DNA of 64,000 nt from Pyrrhosoma nymphula (Eukaryota > Arthropoda > Insecta > Odonata > Coenagrionidae): the NCBI GenBank assembly GCA_963573305.1, contig OY754338.1, positions 16,490,192 to 16,554,191 on the forward strand. Reading direction: 5' to 3'. Below, in pieces: positions 1-10,814 of this stretch; positions within the stretch are counted from its first letter, which is position 1; the number at the start of each line of letters is the position of its first letter. The position numbers and the translations under genes are program-made. The notes under the pieces were generated by a model that saw only the letters and a list, made by a program, of their open reading frames with translations, had not been told where the DNA came from and made no database searches.

Positions 1-500
1 ACATTGAAGAGCCACGGTGACATTACGCAACCCTGCTTTACGCCCTGCTATATTTCAAATGGGGTCACTCAAGATCCCATTAAATCTCACACTTGCCGCA
101 CTACTGTCTTGCGTCGCCTTCATAGCATTCAATGACAGTCATAGTATTCACTCCATAGCCCTTAAGAACCTTCCACAGCTTATTTCTATTTACCCTGTCA
201 CATGCCTTCTCTAAATCCACAAATACACGATATAATTTCTTTCGGACGCCCATACATTTCTCTAGTAATTTCTGAAGTGCGATCAGCTGATCACTGCATC
301 TCCTCCCAGGCTAAAACCCACACTGTACACTCCAGTATCTGCCGATTGTAATCTTACTCACTCTTTCGATTAAAATTTTACTGAACACCGTCCCGGAATA
401 CTCAATGAACTAACTGCTCTATAATTTTTTCATTCGTTCTCCCCACCCTTCCCTTTATACAATGGAACTATTATCTTTTTCTTACAATGCATTAGAATAA
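1..500 (-). pseudogene. LINE reverse transcriptase fragment (runs off left edge)
   Basis: Reading the minus strand gives reverse-transcriptase-like peptide. A clear motif A (VFVDLEKACDRVNR) lies near 200-240, preceded by a stretch of the QLIALQKLLEKC type typical of the RT fingers. Stops and frameshifts occur throughout, including in the part that follows motif A (1-130), so no long ORF survives. It belongs with the linker at 509-1183 and the endonuclease at 2040-2512 as one minus-strand LINE that was later split. The element would have nicked target DNA and copied its own RNA; this copy cannot. The family looks RTE-like or related, but I cannot name it. Confidence 0.7.
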
Positions 501-508
501 CAGAAACT

Positions 509-1183
509 TTAAATTATAAATTTTACGATTCGCGGAAGCGAATGATGAGAAATGGACTCCCACACTTCAACATTTAACTGGATATCCCATCTACGCCTGC
601 AGTCTGTATCCGTTATCACCTCATTCTCACTTGTTTCCCCTACCATACTGACATTATCGCAAACAAATTCGCAAGACTCATCCTTATCGCCTGCACCATT
701 ATTGTACAATTCTTCAAAATACTCCCTCCTAAAGTCCCTGACGTTGCTTTCATTCAGTAAGATCTCGCCGTATTGTGATCTTTAAATTGCATCCATTCCC
801 TTGACATTACCTTGCTTCTCCCGTTTTGCCCATTTCGAGAGCGACTTTTTATTGCCTTTAAAATGACTCTGAATTTTCTTTGCCCCATTCTTTCTCATTA
901 GCCTCGTCACATTCTTTGCTTTCTTTCACAGCGACTTAGCAATCATTCTTTGTCTCTTTCTATTCATCACACATGCCTTCTTTCGCTCTACCTCAAATTT
1001 GGCTGAAATATATCTCTTACACGCCTCTTTCTTTTCGCTCACTGTAATTTTCAGCTCTTCATTCCTCCATTCCGCCGTCTTTCGTTTTCCCCAACAATCC
1101 TTTTTCATGAACTCGATATTCTCAGGCGTAACTTTGTGAAACATCCATATTGACAGAAACAATACAAACTTTGTAAGTTCCAC
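509..1183 (-). pseudogene. LINE inter-domain linker relic
   Basis: Two short minus-strand reading frames (926-1183 and 509-709) resemble the charged linker between endonuclease and RT in RTE-type LINEs. The clearest part is a segment of the W-R-N-E-E-L-K..SEKKEA type followed by a Lys/Arg-rich helix. Position and strand fit the RT relic at 1-500. The upstream join to the endonuclease relic is broken by the inverted-repeat module at 1168-1438. Not functional. Confidence 0.6.
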
Positions 1184-1438
1184 AATAAATTTTATTTAAT
1201 ACGTTCTCATTCAATACCCACTTCTTACCCGAAGTCCATCTATGCAACCCCTCCTGCCCCCCCTCCCTTCCTACCCCCCTCCCCCCTTCCTCAGCCTTCC
1301 TCCCCCCTTCCTCCCCCCCCTGGCCCTCCCAGTTCATGTATATATATTCTGTGCTTGACGAGAAAATGTACCTGAAGATGTTGCCTATGCGATGAAACCG
1401 GTCGTATTGAATAAAATCCATTGTGAAATTTACAGTTT
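1168..1438. repeat. Inverted-repeat module with hammerhead-like core (PLE-like)
   Basis: The ends are imperfect inverted repeats of about 35 bp (1168-1203 and 1403-1437). A polypyrimidine C/T-rich tract fills 1245-1325. On the plus strand at about 1374-1405 the order CTGAAGA, a short stem, GAAA, CCGGTC has the arrangement of a type I hammerhead core (CUGANGA...GAAA...GUC). Similar modules recur in this window and one sits directly behind a Penelope-like ORF, so a Penelope origin is inferred. No activity can be claimed from sequence alone. Confidence 0.5.
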
Positions 1439-1439
1439 C

Positions 1440-2035
1440 TATTGATTCTGACACAATTGGGTCATTCCATGCCAAGTGGCATGATTTCAGAGAAGTGCCC
1501 CGCTCGATCATCACAGATTTCAATGAAATTTTGTATGGACGTTCACACATATCCCCAATGAATATTTGTAAAGTTTTACGTTCGCCGATGGCATACTTGC
1601 GGAGATATAGTAATTTGTTTGACCCCGTGTCGCAGCTTTCTTCAGTATGACTATGAGATTTCGGTAATTTTAAGGCATAGTATCTCAGGGGATATTTTGG
1701 TGAAAGAAAAAAATATTGGCATTCTTGTAAAACTTTTTGCGCTCTATTAAACAGAATAATAAAAATAACTAAGAGTGACCTCCTTGCAGAAAATTCAGGG
1801 CGAAACTGGCCCGAAATATTGCTTTATTCACACTAACACTTTGTGCACGTTCTGCAATTATTCCGATCAACCTCATCCACGCATCATTCACACTCATGTG
1901 TTCAATCAATCATGCTCTTACAATCGCCCCTTTGCTGCCATGCATACGCATGGATTCTCTTTTGTTTTAATCATGCATTCGCGACAAACAATCCTTTTTT
2001 CAAGAGCACACACTCACCAAGTTTTCTCCATTAGC
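1440..2035. other. Unassigned AT-rich insertion between LINE parts
   Basis: This stretch separates the LINE linker from the LINE endonuclease relic. No reading frame in it resembles a known protein, and no terminal repeats were found. It holds only short ORFs with His/Ser-rich, low-information translations. Confidence 0.35.
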
Positions 2036-2512
2036 ATTCACTCGAGGAGGGTCACCAGATGGCCCCAACCACTCCTCTCAAATACATCCTGTTCTAACAT
2101 CAACACAGTCATATATAATATCGCCTACTACAATTACCATTCTCCTACCGGGGTCACGTTCATTCAGTAGATACCTCTCTCAGTTTTCCCAAAAACTCAT
2201 CTTTCACACCGTCACTTTCTCCATCCACTGGTACGTAACATGCCAAAATCGCAACACTTCGAATACCTTCTTTCATGCGAACCCAGAGCAATCTAGGAGT
2301 TAATTAACCTTGAATACCATTCCTACTATCTTAAACTCCTGACCACAAAGCCAACCCACCGTCATTCGTTGTAACAACGTCCGGCCCCTTACGCTTGCTT
2401 GGTTTCACAACACACACACAAAACATCTCCTCGTCTCATTTTCATTTCATTCATCAACTCTTTCAATTTTCCACACACACCTCTCACATTCCAAGTCCCA
2501 ATATTCTAGTTT
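2036..2512 (-). pseudogene. LINE endonuclease (EEP) domain relic
   Basis: The minus strand starts at about 2510 with an N-I-G-T-W-N-V-R-G-V type motif, the usual first strand of the endonuclease/exonuclease/phosphatase domain. It continues through a K-L-K-E-L-M-N-E-M-K-style helix, a G-L-A-L-W-S-G-V segment, an A-I-L-A-C-Y-V-P-V-D-G-E-S-D segment and a V-V-G-D segment. Several stops interrupt it. In LINEs this domain cuts the target site. It is the 5' part of the broken minus-strand LINE that continues at 509-1183 and 1-500. Confidence 0.65.
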
Positions 2513-2534
2513 GTATCGCTATATTCCATGGTAG

Positions 2535-2905
2535 GTTTCCGTAGAAATCGTAGAATTTCGAGGGAGTCTATCAGGTGCCATGATCGTGCGGGAGGTCCTA
2601 CATAGGCGAGACACACAGGTCCATGAAGACACGCCTGAAGGAGCATGAAAGGGCCACCAGAAAGAAGCAATTCAGTTTGTCGGCGATTGCTGAGCATGCC
2701 TGGAGCGAGCCTGGCCACAACATTAATTTTGACGAGGCCAAATTGTTATCCAAAGAGCCAAGATATTATCTTAAGCTAATAAGAGAAGCCATAGAAATAA
2801 ACAAAACAAAGGATAACTTCAACAGTGAAGATGGTTACCACTTATCCAATGCATGGAAGAGGATTTGGCGGGAGAAAAATGGCCAATCACAGAGCATGGA
2901 GGGAA
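2535..2905 (+). pseudogene. Penelope-like element GIY-YIG endonuclease end
   Basis: The frame carrying 2623-2922 is open upstream to about 2560 apart from one internal TGA. It reads through YQVP, the stop, then SCGRSYIGETHRSMKTRL and KEHERA. A SAIAEHAW..GHNINFDEAKLL block, a YYLKLIREAIEI block and NFNSEDGYHLSNAWK follow. This order is the C-terminal GIY-YIG nuclease of Penelope-like retroelements, which nicks DNA for target-primed insertion. The RT that should precede it is absent, so this is a 5'-truncated copy, as is usual for the group. A CpG-rich tail to about 3040 may be its 3' UTR. The stop codon makes it a pseudogene. Confidence 0.8.
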
Positions 2906-3039
2906 ACAGAAGGCCTATATAAACGCGGCCGAAATGATGTATCGCTATGTTCGTCTGTTGATGGGCCAACTTTATACAGCTTCCGCCGCCAATCGTGGCT
3001 TCGGTCGTCCGAGGCTATTCTTTGACTGTTTGCAGTAAG

Positions 3040-3365
3040 TTGGAATAGAGTATGCAAGGTAACCAGCCTTTGCAGTACCCGCGGCACGCGTAGCTTTCCT
3101 TAGTAACGGTTACGGCCCTCTACCGGTCAGTTTTGGCATATTTTCACCCATATCCCACTAGAGAAACCAACGCCTAGTAATACCTTAGGCCCGCTTTCGC
3201 TTTCTATTCGAGCTAGGATCCCTTCTAAAAAGACTACTTGAGAGCCAGCGTACCAGTGTGCGTACGCCGGGATGCTACCGATAGAATATTTAAGCTGGGA
3301 GCAACGCTAAGGTTTTCGGAGTTACTTAATGGAATGGGTGCACGTCACTAAATGAACTTGTGCAT
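3040..3365. other. No recognised feature
   Basis: A mixed-composition stretch after the Penelope fragment. I see no supported ORF, repeat or RNA. Confidence 0.3.
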
Positions 3366-3370
3366 TGTAC

Positions 3371-3483
3371 ATTACACACTTTATTATTTCCGACCATGGT
3401 CTCTGCAGTCATCATTAAAGTAATGACCTCGATAATGACAACTACTGTCGAAACCATGGTCGGAAATAAAAAAGTGTGGAATA
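3371..3483. repeat. Short palindromic module, hammerhead-like motif
   Basis: The arms around the word TTATTTCCGACCATGGT are inverted copies of each other, extending to 3371 and 3483. The plus strand contains GATAATGAC, a short loop, GTC, GAAACCATGGTC. This resembles the motif at 10463-10500 (GATAATGA...GTCGAAACCTGGGTC), so the two are diverged members of one module family. Placed with the Penelope-like modules by similarity only. Confidence 0.5.
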
Positions 3484-3489
3484 TGTTAG

Positions 3490-4380
3490 TTACTAATTAA
3501 TTTAGTAATATTCAAGGGGAAAGTATGAAACCGAGCCTTAGTAACTCTTCCGAATTCATCTCTAAAAATCATAATCTACACACGAGGAGATTTTCTCCTC
3601 ATACGTTTGTCAAATTATAGTCGCCGCAGAATGAGTGCGGAGACGGTATGCGTTGGCCGGAATATTCATTGCATTCGGTGGTCTACCAATCAAGTTGAGG
3701 AGTCGGCAGGAAGGGCTTGCTTCCTGTCGCCGCTTAATATAAACATCCGTTTGCCTTTTCCTTCACCGCTCGCCGAATACTCTCCGCTCTTACCTCGGCG
3801 TCGTATGTACAACTCATAGCCCTCCCATTCATCTGCTCCCTTGATATTTACTTCATTTCCTAATCTATCGTGACTAACGCTTCTGCTTCAGTATTTTCTC
3901 TGCCACTCTAATACTCGCTAAAGTTTATCTCTGCCCTTATCTCAGAGGCTTTGCAATCTCCTTTTCATTCTCTCTTTGCTCACAAGGATTTCGTGATCGC
4001 ATGTACAACGTCAAGCAAAAAATTGAGTTCTTCATCAGTGTGTATCTTTTATTGAGATCCCTGTATCTACCTCTATCCTCCATATACCTTCAGTGTTCAG
4101 GAAAAATAATTTCACTTCCATTGCCATCTCATTATATCATAGAGCGGAGTTCAGGAAGCTCATACAGGAATGACTCGAGATTGTCGAACATTGGTAATAA
4201 CGAGATTGTGATGTGAACGTACTAAAAATAAATGTCATTTTTTATGCTACTCGAGGTATACCGAGGCGGTGTCGTCGACATTTTGTGTATTCCTGGGATT
4301 TAAAAAATTGGAGCCATGATAAGAAAAGTTTAATATCGTGATGTGATGTTAATCCAATCACCAAGCATTTAAACCTAAGA
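3490..4380. other. No recognised feature
   Basis: No coding, RNA or repeat signal that I can support. The segment around 3600-3800 is somewhat richer in CpG than its surroundings. Short ORFs here have no recognisable domains. Confidence 0.3.
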
Positions 4381-4384
4381 TTGA

Positions 4385-4810
4385 ATGTTAGTGATCAGCT
4401 TGACCGCAAGCCTTCCATCTTACCCTGTCCCCTAATAACTTATTTATGGCATTGTACCACTTCTGTTTAATATCTCGTTTAAGGTGGCCTAAGGTTATTC
4501 CCCGCGTTCTTCTTCGTTGGGCTTTACCTTCTATCATGTTCCTAACAAACTATTCGTGTGGAATATTTAACATCTGGACCTTGTCCTCCTGATGGTTCCG
4601 CATATGATTTTTTTTCCTCTCCTATTCTTCTCTGTATAATCCTTTGATCCTAAAGGTCCATTTTCCCATCAGAATGTACATTCAGCGCCAAGTTTTGAAA
4701 AACTCTATTTTCTTCTGCGCCAGCTTTCCAATGGTCCATGTCTCTGAGCCACACCGTATACCGCCACACACCTCACGAGTACTTCGCCGATCCAAGTGCA
4801 GAATTGTATA
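4385..4810 (-). pseudogene. Possible LINE C-terminal relic
   Basis: On the minus strand there are scattered pieces resembling the region after the RT in RTE-like LINEs: a D-M-D-H-W-K segment, a Q-R-I-I-Q-R-R-I-G-E-E-K-K segment and an Arg/Lys-rich patch. All are broken by stops and frameshifts. The similarity is weak and could be chance. Confidence 0.3.
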
Positions 4811-4814
4811 ACTA

Positions 4815-6225
4815 CATTCTATAAACAGATACTGAAACCAATTAGGTTTCGGTATCTCTTTGAGTCACGTATGGACATAGCGACGGGCCGCTACTTGGCG
4901 TGAAAATGGTTATTTTCATTTCATTTTGCCATATTCCTACAGCTCATGGAAAAGCGTGGCCCCCACGTTATACGTAGCTACTTTTGTTTATAAAATTTTA
5001 AACTCCTCTCCGCATAAATGCCTCTCCGCATTTTTCAGGAATTAAACGTGAAAGTAAGTGAGGTACTGTATATGTACTTTCACGTTAATGTGCGCAAGTG
5101 AATGAAAAAATGGTTGAAACATGTGAAGGAATAAGTATTCCTTTTTATGTCTGAAACAAAAGCAATTTTTGTGAAACATTGACTCAAGTTCACTTTTCGG
5201 GCGTGAAAAAAATATCCATGAAAACATGTTTCCGTCCAATAATCGACATTTCTCGGTGCGAGTGGTGGAACAAAGTGTTGTCGGAGCGAAACGGCAGCAG
5301 TCGCAACTGCTTCGGTCAGACAACTGTGTCAAATAAATGGTGCAAACGATAGGTTAGTTTCGTGATCGTACCGCTGCCGCGCAGTTGCGCCCTCTGTGCT
5401 GTGCAGCGGCAACTGATGAAGCTGAAGCTACTGACTGTTTCGTCTTCTATTCCGTTCCAGTTGCACTGCACGTGTGACTGCGTTGCTGTTATAAAGTTAC
5501 AATCTGTTGGATTTGAATCTGTTGCAGGAGGTTGCTGGTTTGTTCAGTCAACACATGTCCGCCCATCGTTTGCAGACAGAATTACAACTGTGAAGTACCT
5601 ATCTTTCATGAATCCAAACGAAAGTGTTACTTTATTTAAGTGAAAGATGTCTTATTACATAGAATAAAGAACTACCAGAAATGTCCTAAGAGCGACGATT
5701 GATCGCCTGTTGTTTGGTTTGCCTCTTGTAGCTGTTGTCCGCAAAACAAGGTGTTTCGCGGAACTGTTTCATTTTGAAACCGTTTCCGTTGCAAAACAGT
5801 TTCAATGAAACCGTTGTGTTCTTTTAGTGCCACAAATAAAAGAAAAAATCAGTTTCCAGACTTAATAAAGTAGAAAGCAAGTGTTAACGCTTTCTAAAAA
5901 AAGAAATCAACCTAGAAAAAAAAGAAATTTATAAAGAATTAACATTAGTTATAGTTGTTTATAAAAAAAATTGGTCTTGTATACCAAAGTTGAGAATAAT
6001 TTCTTCTAAAACGCCCCAACATCAGATGATCAGAGAGGAATAAATATCATTCATCCCTAATCTCCAGAATTCAAATTTTAATTAAACTACCCTCTGGCAT
6101 CAGTCAGTTAATATTTTTGTTAATGAACTCTACGAATAGAATCATTTTCAGTATAGTTAAACACCCTATGTCTCTAGGGGTGACAATTTTAATAACTGGC
6201 CTTACTTCTAATATTCAATGATAGA
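4815..6225. other. No recognised feature
   Basis: ORFs at 5042-5332 (minus) and 5362-5643 (plus) are 93-96 codons with no recognisable domain and no splice or promoter support. The 5270-5470 part has more CpG than its surroundings. I see no terminal repeats. Confidence 0.3.
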
Positions 6226-6228
6226 ATG

Positions 6229-6372
6229 GCGAGATACTTAGTAATTTCCATAATTTTATTTTCAACTGACCGGCTTCGATGTTTTAGTACATCATCATCG
6301 GAGATATAACTACGTATCGTAATGTGTCTGTCAGAGTTGCAAATAAAAGTGTGGAAATTACGAAGTATCTCG
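6229..6372. repeat. Palindromic module with hammerhead-like motif
   Basis: The arms match in inverted orientation around the words GCGAGATACTTAGTAATTTCC and its counterpart GGAAATTACGAAGTATCTCG. On the minus strand (about 6270-6301) a degenerate CCGATGATGATGT, loop, ACATCGAAGCCGGTC is seen. This is the same arrangement as the other modules but with changes in both core boxes. Confidence 0.5.
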
Positions 6373-6479
6373 TGATTATATTACGTCGAAATTCCACTAG
6401 GTTACTTCGCATACCATCGAGTTATTCTAATTTTCAAGGCTAGCTATTGGTGAATTCGGTATCTACTTGTGACTAACGA

Positions 6480-7110
6480 CACGAGGGAGCAGATGGGGTT
6501 ATTCTTCTTTGATTTGACTCACTCTCTCGCTGAGGAACCTCCTCAGTTGGTGGCGAATGCGGCATTGGAACCATGGCCTTTTGCATCCATGTGGGACTCT
6601 CCCTGAGGAAGTCTCTCCCTCTCTGTATATATATATATATATAAATAAGGAGGACGTAACGGCGTGTGGAGAGTTCTCTGGGGGGGCCGAACGGAAAAGC
6701 ATCATCCTCGTTCAAAGGCCGGCCACTCACACGGCTCCATGCAAAAGACCCCTCGTGTGGACTCCCCCTCCTCCACTGTGGGTCAATCCCGAGGCCCTGC
6801 TCCCTGATTAACTCGCTTAATTTGCATGGAAAGTGTCTCTTAAAAGGAAAAGGGCCCTCCCTCTCGTGCTGGCCTCTGTGAAGGGACGCCTCGACTGAAG
6901 GAGCGCGCCTCGGATGAAATCGAGTCTTCTTCATACCTCCGTGCGTGCCCGTGGAGCATAGAAAGGTAGTTGCTTTCGTACGCGTATTTTCGTGTACGGC
7001 AGGGATCCAAGGGCATTGAATGAATGCTGCGAGTTCTTTGACCCGAGAACTCTTTGGAGAAGGTCGAATCCTGTGTGCTTTGACGCAAGCTCAAAAGCCT
7101 TGGAAGGTTT
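6480..7110. other. GC-richer block with (TA)n, no gene assigned
   Basis: Several overlapping open frames on both strands are explained by base composition and by a TA dinucleotide run at about 6627-6643. None of the translations shows a domain. The sequence gives no terminal repeats or promoter signs that I can support. Confidence 0.3.
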
Positions 7111-7143
7111 ACACATTTATCGCCATTTTACCAAAAGTTGATT

Positions 7144-7379
7144 TTGATACTTAAATAAAACTGCAGTCGTTGTACTCTCCACTTAAATTTTCATGTAAAA
7201 TATTACGCTACACTTGTTTCGACGTTTCTTAGGGCGTCATCATTAGGTCTACGCAAGTTTTATCTCTAACGGGAATATTCCCATTGTAAAAAAGAAATGT
7301 CGAAACACGTGTAGTGTAATATTTTACATTAAAATTTAAGTGGAAAGTACAACGACTGCAGTTTTATTTAAGTACTAAA
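7144..7379. repeat. Long palindromic module, hammerhead-like motif
   Basis: Arms of about 80 bp (words TTAAATAAAACTGCAGTCG at the left, mirrored at the right) surround an interior with CTAATGATGACG...CGTCGAAAC on the minus strand around 7217-7250. The arms are nearly identical, so this copy may be younger than the other modules of this type. Confidence 0.6.
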
Positions 7380-7384
7380 ATGCT

Positions 7385-7900
7385 GTTCCACCATATAACG
7401 CCAGAGACTGCCGAATTGATTTTGATGTTACGTTCAATGCTTAGATGAAGAGTAAACATGATGGCATGTGCATATATATTAACTCTTTAAGAAAAGGTCA
7501 GGTGAGGATGGGGTCGTTTTACATGAGGTATCTATCAACTGCCAATTTTAAAGAAATATCAATATTAATTATCCTATATATGGTATCTTAAGTAGTAAAA
7601 TATTTCTTCGATGTTTTTCAAATTTTTGGTTCCTTGTTCCCCATTTATAGCTCCAAATTTCTGGACTTTAAATTTTGAGAAACAAAAATTGATTATAATA
7701 GCCCCAAGCATTCCGTGAGCACAAATATCAATAGGCGGCATCGTTCGCTGGAAATGATCATTTACCATGACGGATATATTCTCTGATGACTAAGGGGACA
7801 TATTTTTAAAGTAGGAGTTGAGAAGTCTGCAAACGATTTGTTACGCATACCTGGAAGTGAGGAAGCACTTGACTAAAATATCAGCAAGCTCTTATGTAAC
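7385..7900. other. No recognised feature
   Basis: AT-rich sequence with no supported gene, RNA or repeat. Confidence 0.3.
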
Positions 7901-7904
7901 GGTG

Positions 7905-8200
7905 CAGCCTGGACAACAGCATCTGCAGAGCTGGAGAGATTGGAAGCGATGGAGATGGTGTCCGAAAGAAAAGTGACGAAGATCAGATGGGTAGAGAGAA
8001 AGTAACTACAAGGGAAAACTTGAGAAGAAGAAGAGGGGCCGAATTTGTTGGACACATTTTATGTAGCAATAGTCTGTTGAAAACAGTCATTTAAGGAGAA
8101 ATGAATGGATTGAATTACGGAAGTAGACCAATGATGAAATAAACCAGGTAAATTAAGAGGGACTTCAAAGTGGAGACTTGTGAAGAAATTAAAATGTTTT
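7905..8200 (+). pseudogene. LINE C-terminal relic
   Basis: The plus strand reads A-E-L-E-R-L-E-A-M-E-M-V-S-E, then K-V-T-K-I-R-W-V-E-R-K, then pieces resembling F-V-G-H-I-L-C-S-N-S-L-L-K-T-V-I with frameshifts between them. This is the thumb and post-RT region typical of RTE-like LINEs and is comparable to 46000-45500 (minus) in this window. Heavily degraded and 5'-truncated. Confidence 0.6.
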
Positions 8201-8461
8201 CTGAAATGAGTGGAAAGGTGCAGCGAACCAATATTCAGATTAATGATGTCTGCTGATGACAGCATGCTAATGCTGACCTCGGTGGTGTCGGGCTCTCTCA
8301 CCTGCCTTCCTCACCCGAAAATGCCCATCGAAGGGGGTTTGGGTGCACCCCGTTGTGGCACAGAAGTCTTTAAAGGGCGCTTTCGTGACTCTATTTGCAG
8401 AACTACGTGCCGATCAAGATAAGTTTTTAAAAATAATTCTCGTATGTCTCTGCGGTCGTTT

Positions 8462-9165
8462 GTCGGACAGACTTCTTCTTCTTAGTTAGTGGCACTACAG
8501 CCCGGTGTGGGCTTTGGCCTGCTGCACTATTGCTCTCCATGTTGTCCTATTGGCAGTTTTCTCCCACCAGCCTCACACTCCCATCTTGCCCAGGTCACAC
8601 AGCACTTGGTCCATCCATCTGCTCTTATTGGGTCTTCCCCCTGCCTTATTCTGTTGAATAGCCTCCTAATTAACCACCCGTTTTGGTATCTCCTCTCCTG
8701 ACATTCTCTCGACATGTCCCAGCCATCGTATCCTCTGTGACATGATGAACTGTACTACGTTCTTTCCTTCGATCAGCTATTTCCTCATTATATCTTATCC
8801 TCCAGTCCCCCTGGTCATATACTGGGCCATATATTCTACGGAGGATATGTCTTTCGAAGGTTCTGAGTCTTCCCTCATCATTGTCATTGTCCAGGTCTCT
8901 GAACAATACGTCACCATTGGCCGTACTAACGTCATGTAAAGTTTTATTTTCAGTGATCTACTTACTAATCTATTCTTGAATAATTTTAAATTGGCATAGA
9001 AAGACCTATTTCCGGCTTCAATTCGTTCCTATATGCACCTCCTGAGGTTATTGTTGCTAGTTATTAATGTTCCAAGGTAATTAAAGCTGCTTACACCCTG
9101 AAAGGTGTCACCATCAATTGTTAAGTCACGGGGCTCTCTTCGGTTCTGTACTGTTTTGTCGGACA
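8462..9165 (-). pseudogene. LINE RT C-terminal relic
   Basis: The minus strand gives GDTFQGVSSFNYLGTLITSN, then LYMTLVRPMVTY.SETWTM, then RTFERHILRRIYGP with WRIRYNEEI, then QRIRWLGHVERM, then GRP..SRWMDQVLCDLGKM and a final W-W-E-K..N-R-T-T-W-R-A segment. That is the complete C-terminal third of an RTE-like LINE ORF, in order, interrupted by several frameshifts. RT catalytic motifs are not present, so it is 5'-truncated. Confidence 0.8.
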
Positions 9166-9169
9166 AACT

Positions 9170-9640
9170 ACTTCCTCAAAATGACACTAACCAAAAACGA
9201 AAGGACAATGTCCATTTCCAAGCATTTTATTTAATAAAACATTGGGCGTCTTAATAGTAAAATTTGGAATCACGCTTTCCCAAAACACTTGATCGATCAC
9301 ACAATTCTAAAGTGACTTCTGCTGCAAAAATATAACAGCCACGAGATTTCTGGAAGCCATCACTGTCCACTAAATGGTATGCAGGTAATACCGCATAACT
9401 TTCCTCGATTTTGAAATTGTGTAAATATTAAAATATTACCTTGCATTACAAGATTCCTCAAACTCTACTTGCTATCATACAGTCGTGGACTGCAGAAATG
9501 CATTTACGGAACTTACAATTGCAGCATTTTGACAAATGATGAACCCGTGAATAAAAATAACTAATTGAAAGCAACAAGCCCAATCAGCAAAATTCATGCT
9601 GGCAAATATTATAATTCCAAAACTTTGACCTTTGGGTAGA
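9170..9640. other. No recognised feature
   Basis: AT-rich sequence without a supported gene or repeat. Confidence 0.3.
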
Positions 9641-9659
9641 ATCTATCAATCAGTGATAC

Positions 9660-9800
9660 AACCCGAAGGTTGGTTTGGATAGGTGAGGTTAGAGCTACTA
9701 AGACTACACACGCAATGGAATGTTCAAGAATACCTACGTGCAGCGAATCACTCAGTGATTCAACCCGAAGGTTGGTTTGGATAGGTGAGGGTAGAGCTCA
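9660..9800. repeat. Direct repeat, about 97-bp period
   Basis: The phrase CAACCCGAAGGTTGGTTTGG and the bases after it occur at about 9660 and again at about 9763. The second copy is the 3' part of the tRNA-SINE on the minus strand, so the first is either a truncated second SINE copy or a duplication of the SINE end. Confidence 0.6.
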
Positions 9801-9985
9801 CCCCGGACTAAGCCACAGGCGTGTGAACTTCGAACATTCAGGGTAGGGGGGTCAGTTCCTTTCCCTGGGCCACCTCGCACTCCGAGGATATCTTGTTTGG
9901 GGGCGTCCAAAGGCTTCACCCGGATTAGAACCTGGAACCTTTCGATTAGTAGCCAAGTGCTCTACCCACTAGGCCAACACGCTCC
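9745..9985 (-). mobile_element. tRNA-derived SINE
   Basis: The minus strand begins near 9985 with a tRNA-like head. An A-box-like segment (TGGCCTAGTGGGTAGAGCAC) is followed about 35 bp later by a B-box-like GGTTCTAATCC. The body runs to about 9745. SINEs of this kind are transcribed by RNA polymerase III from these internal boxes and moved by LINE enzymes. There is no intact cloverleaf, so it is not a tRNA gene. Confidence 0.7.
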
Positions 9986-10407
9986 CTTTGGGTAGAAATA
10001 AAACTTTAAAGTTGAAGTTGCAGATCCTGATTTCTCATTCCAATGTGAAGTGACTAAATGGTGGAGATTCCTTTAACATTTATCGTCTTAGGAAAATCTA
10101 GCAATATGGAGCAATTAACTGATTCAACAACCTATATTCTTTTTAGGACATTTAGGTAATATTGCATCTATCCGGAAATTGCCTTCGCCTTTGATTTGCT
10201 GATATAAGCAGCGAAACCCTGAAACAAAACTGGAATGGCAACATTAGCCAGTTTTGGAATACGAAATTGTATCTATAAAAAAATTAAGGTCCTTTTGTCT
10301 TTACTTTAAAAATCACCAAAAACAATAACAAAACCAGCAATTTTTATTGCTTCTCCCAAGATTTTTGCAATAACGCTTAAGGTCCTAAAAACAGGATGCT
10401 TATTTAC

Positions 10408-10591
10408 ATGATGAAAAATACAACTTATATTTAGTATATTACACTCAAAAATTGGTTTATTACCGACCCAGGTTTCGACTGCAGAAAAATCATTATCAGG
10501 GTCCTTGGTAATAATTGCTGTGAAGTCGAAACCTGGATCGGTAATAAACCAATTTTTGAGTTGAATATACTAAGTTATATTTTTCATCATG
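10408..10591. repeat. Palindromic module with hammerhead-like motif
   Basis: Near-perfect inverted repeats run from CATGATGAAAAATA at 10408 to its mirror ending at 10591. On the minus strand 10463-10500 reads CTGATAATGA, a spacer, GTCGAAACCTGGGTC. The ACCTGGGT part can fold as a tiny stem III followed by C, as in minimal hammerheads reported from Penelope-like elements. The extra bases in the first core box argue against activity of this copy. Confidence 0.6.
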
Positions 10592-10689
10592 TCGGTGACA
10601 CTTTTCCACAAAGTTACGCTTTCGACCATTATTATTATAGGATGCATATTATTAGGTTTCACGCTAGTTAACCTCCACTGGAGCTAGGC

Positions 10690-10811
10690 CAAAAATATAA
10701 GTATGCCATTACTTATTAAGTATGCCAGCTTAGAGACGCTGAGATTAAAAAATAAAATTCGAATATGGTCTCCATTATGGCTAGGGAAATATTTCGCACA
10801 AACTACCTTAA
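10690..10811 (+). mobile_element. Truncated TTAA-type MITE end
   Basis: The right end of the MITE family described at 12719-13473 is recognisable: a GACGCTGAGATTAAAAAATA-like segment, ATATGGTCTCCATTATGGCTAGGG, then the terminus CAAACTACCTTAA. The left two thirds are missing. Confidence 0.65.
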
Positions 10812-10814
10812 CTA

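Noticed and set aside
5042..5643. Two opposing ORFs of about 95 codons flanking a CpG-richer zone, a possible divergent promoter
   Set aside because: No domain, no splice signals, no initiator context that stands out. Left unassigned.
6473..7116. Minus-strand ORF of 153 codons and overlapping frames
   Set aside because: Open on several frames at once because of GC content, includes a TA run, and no domain is visible.
9930..9985. tRNA gene on the minus strand
   Set aside because: A and B boxes are present, but the acceptor and anticodon stems do not pair. Sequence continues into a SINE body.
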